From contig JASANE010025039.1 of the NCBI GenBank assembly GCA_030248225.1, positions 1-64,000 on the forward strand: a DNA stretch of 64,000 bases. Direction: 5' to 3'. The notes under the pieces were generated by a model. That model was not told the DNA's origin, made no database searches, and saw only the letters and a program-made list of their open reading frames with translations. Each line of letters starts with the position of its first letter. Position 1 is the first letter of the stretch. Positions 62,068 through 64,000 of the stretch are shown piece by piece. This DNA is from Trileptium ribeirensis. Taxonomy: Eukaryota; Nematoda; Enoplea; Enoplida; Thoracostomopsidae. The position numbers were made by a program, and so were the translations under genes.

Positions 62068-62169
62068 TAATAAACTATACCACTGGCCGCACGCGTTATT
62101 CGCGCGACGCTCGAAACTACCTCGCCTCGCCCTGCGCGAATAGTGCTTGCGGCCAGTGGTAGTTTATTA
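62068..62169. repeat. 102-bp near-perfect palindrome
   Basis: Left arm TAATAAACTATACCACTGGC then CGCA (62068-62091) pairs with the right arm 62148-62169, differing only by a 2-bp TA insertion. An inner stem TATTCGCGC (62097-62105) pairs perfectly with GCGCGAATA (62134-62142). The roughly 28-bp center is CG-rich. It could be a small foldback element or a cruciform-forming site. Confidence 0.9.
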
Positions 62170-64000
62170 ACGGCGAGACTAATATTAACCTTAGATAAAA
62201 CAGGAAACTAAGAAATTGAAGCCATGTAGATCGCTCATGAAGAATAGCGCGCAAATTTTTTTTACTGACTATACGTTTACATACAGTGTGGTTGATATAT
62301 TTTCATAGCGCTTTTTGCAGCGACAATGTAATGAATTTGAAATCACGGTCACCGGTAGTTTTAATTTGTGCCATTACCATCAAAAGTTAAAAATGTAATT
62401 GACGTGACGCTGCTGCATTATGCACTTCCACAAACGTAATGCCCATACGACCCCGGCTATCGTAACCTCAAGGGCGGACCTATTGGGTTCAAATTCTTAA
62501 TTTTTACTTTTTGATTCGGGTGAGACCGAAGAAATTACGGAGCTTAGCAGGCCGCAGGATGTGTTCTGTTCCTGTCGGATGGGTTGCGCAAGTAGCATAA
62601 GAGGTACTACCTTTTAGATCCCCAGGGAGGTTGGCTCCGTCACCTGCTTTCAGGCCAAAGAGACCATACAACTATTCCTATCCTCGTTTAGCTGGAAGTG
62701 TATTTAAAAGGTATTCGGATTTGATTGATCTTCCTAATTTCCCGAACCGTTAATTTGTTAGCCAGTGGCCCCTACTAGGGTCCGACAAATCCCTAGACGT
62801 TTACCATCGGATTCGCGTGGGATTTCCTATTCTGGGTGTTCAGCGAAAGTTTTACTTCTGCGGTAAATTTTCCTTATTGGTCGCACGATTCATACTCACT
62901 CAGCAATACAACTGATACAATTATGGAATCAGCGAGTCACGCTAAGGTTGGCTTCTTCAATGCGTGTCAAATCTGAACGTGGGTCGTCTATAGGGGTGAC
63001 GGATTTCAAACCACTCCAAATATCTATCGCTACTAGGGTCAGCAAAACACTTGGACACATTGGGTTTAATTGAGTATTTATTGATGAGTCAAAATCGTAT
63101 ATGGACAAGAACATACTGTACAGGCGAATACAATAGGTACAATGTGACTACTATGGTACGCTATTAGGAGAATGAGCAGGGTAACAAACGGGGTAAGTTG
63201 CGGAGTTATCGCCTTTTTCATTGAACTCTCACAGCTGATTCAAATTGCGGTGTAAACTGCTAAGCCTTTTCTAATGACAGCTGCGCTCACCTTACTCATT
63301 TAAAGCGGGTCAGGGCAAAAGCGAACACAGGTGAGTAACACGATGCGTAAAACGGTTAGTTATCGTGAGAGGCGCCATTCAACTAACTACTCGCTCGGCA
63401 CTACGATTGCTACTACAGAGTACTCCGGCAAAACAACAGGTTCAGGTAAGCGAAAAGCGGTAAAATAAAGGACTCAAATGAGACAAACAGGACAAAGCGA
63501 ACAATGTGGGATTGCGGGTCTCAATCTTGCTCATCCTAATCACAGCTATAGTACAGGATAAGTGAATATTCGTAAATGTAGTAAAGTAGCGATTGCATAC
63601 GACAAAATATTATAAAACAAAAAGAGTAATGGTACGTATCGATATAACGGCAAGTTTGGGAGGTTATCATCGGTACGACTCGTAATTTTCTCTAATGCCA
63701 CGATGGTACGACAGTTCTTTTCCTACTCGCATACGTACATACATACGTACGGTGACCATAAGTATAAGATCCCCCTTCCAAGCCCATCCTGCTGCTTCAT
63801 CGTAGCGAAGGGGGTGGCAATGGTTGAAGGGTGGAAACCGTCTTCAGCCGGCTAAAGCAGGCTCTGGCATGTCTCTTTTTTCCTATGAAAATCATTAAAA
63901 TTATAATTTCAATTAATAGTAGGGCATCCTCCGCATGCGATGCGCCATGGAAGTCCGACATGGTGGAAAGTATGATATCGGACAGTGCGGTTTTACCTCT
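62170..64000. other. Non-coding right end of the window
   Basis: No coding exon recognised. A GC-richer patch (62430-62850) contains CCCGGCTATCG and GGAGCTTAGCAGGCCGCAGG, faintly like 32580-32680 (CCCGGCTTCC, GCTTAGCAGGCTGCCGG). Near the end, CCCCCTTC (63772) and GAAGGGGG (63808) form a short inverted repeat. Confidence 0.4.

Overview
The window is eukaryotic: AT-rich, intron-bearing and crowded with repeats. It looks like invertebrate metazoan DNA; a nematode with a large genome is possible, but the sequence alone does not fix the taxon. There is no prokaryotic gene organisation, and most short open frames are chance or repeat-derived. Two conserved host genes can be assembled exon by exon with consistent splice phases. 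On the + strand (5649 to at least 22431) is a DUSP22/DUSP15-type (JKAP) dual-specificity phosphatase with four visible exons and introns of 4-6 kb. On the - strand (60966 down to at least 48928) is a DNMBP/Tuba-type Cdc42 guanine-nucleotide exchange factor with nine visible exons: four SH3 domains, a DH domain and most of a BAR domain. The last exons of the phosphatase, the first exon(s) of the GEF and the C-terminal exons of the GEF were not found. The two genes point towards each other.

Layout. 1-290 is a 24/25-bp minisatellite with a 75-bp higher-order period. 291-5648 is upstream non-coding DNA. 5649-22431 is the phosphatase gene; its introns hold two copies of a MITE with GGCCTGTCCACAG termini, decayed non-LTR and Ty3/gypsy fragments (12.4-15.7 kb, - strand), a CR1-like reverse transcriptase fragment (16.6-18.0 kb, + strand), a complete 1148-bp hAT-type MITE with an 8-bp target duplication (18629-19776), and copies of a roughly 200-250-bp repeat unit. 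22.4-38 kb is gene-poor: a 1584-bp inverted-terminal-repeat element full of G-runs (23316-24899), an endonuclease-type retroelement fragment (30.2-31.65 kb, - strand), and a GC-rich block with many stem-loops (32.5-36.2 kb). 39.0-43.4 kb is a retroelement described below. 43.4-48.8 kb holds two more hAT MITE copies and an RT/RNase H/zinc-knuckle non-LTR fragment. 48.9-61 kb is the GEF gene. 61-64 kb is non-coding and includes a near-perfect 102-bp palindrome.

The most unusual object is the 39.0-43.4 kb Ty3/gypsy-like element. It has an LTR end with 61-bp repeats and a primer-binding site matching the 3' 58 nt of a mature tRNA-Leu(UAG), including the CCA end, variable arm and anticodon loop. 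Next come an SGNH-hydrolase-like frame, a Gag frame with a CCHC zinc knuckle, and an envelope-glycoprotein-like frame with a hydrophobic leader and a basic RRHRR site. No protease, reverse transcriptase or integrase lies between Gag and Env. A second copy of the LTR-end/primer-site junction lies inside the SGNH-like frame. The frames carry stops and a frameshift, and a hAT MITE sits in the Env frame, so this copy is defective. Its gag-to-env layout could record a reverse-transcribed spliced RNA or a non-autonomous lineage.
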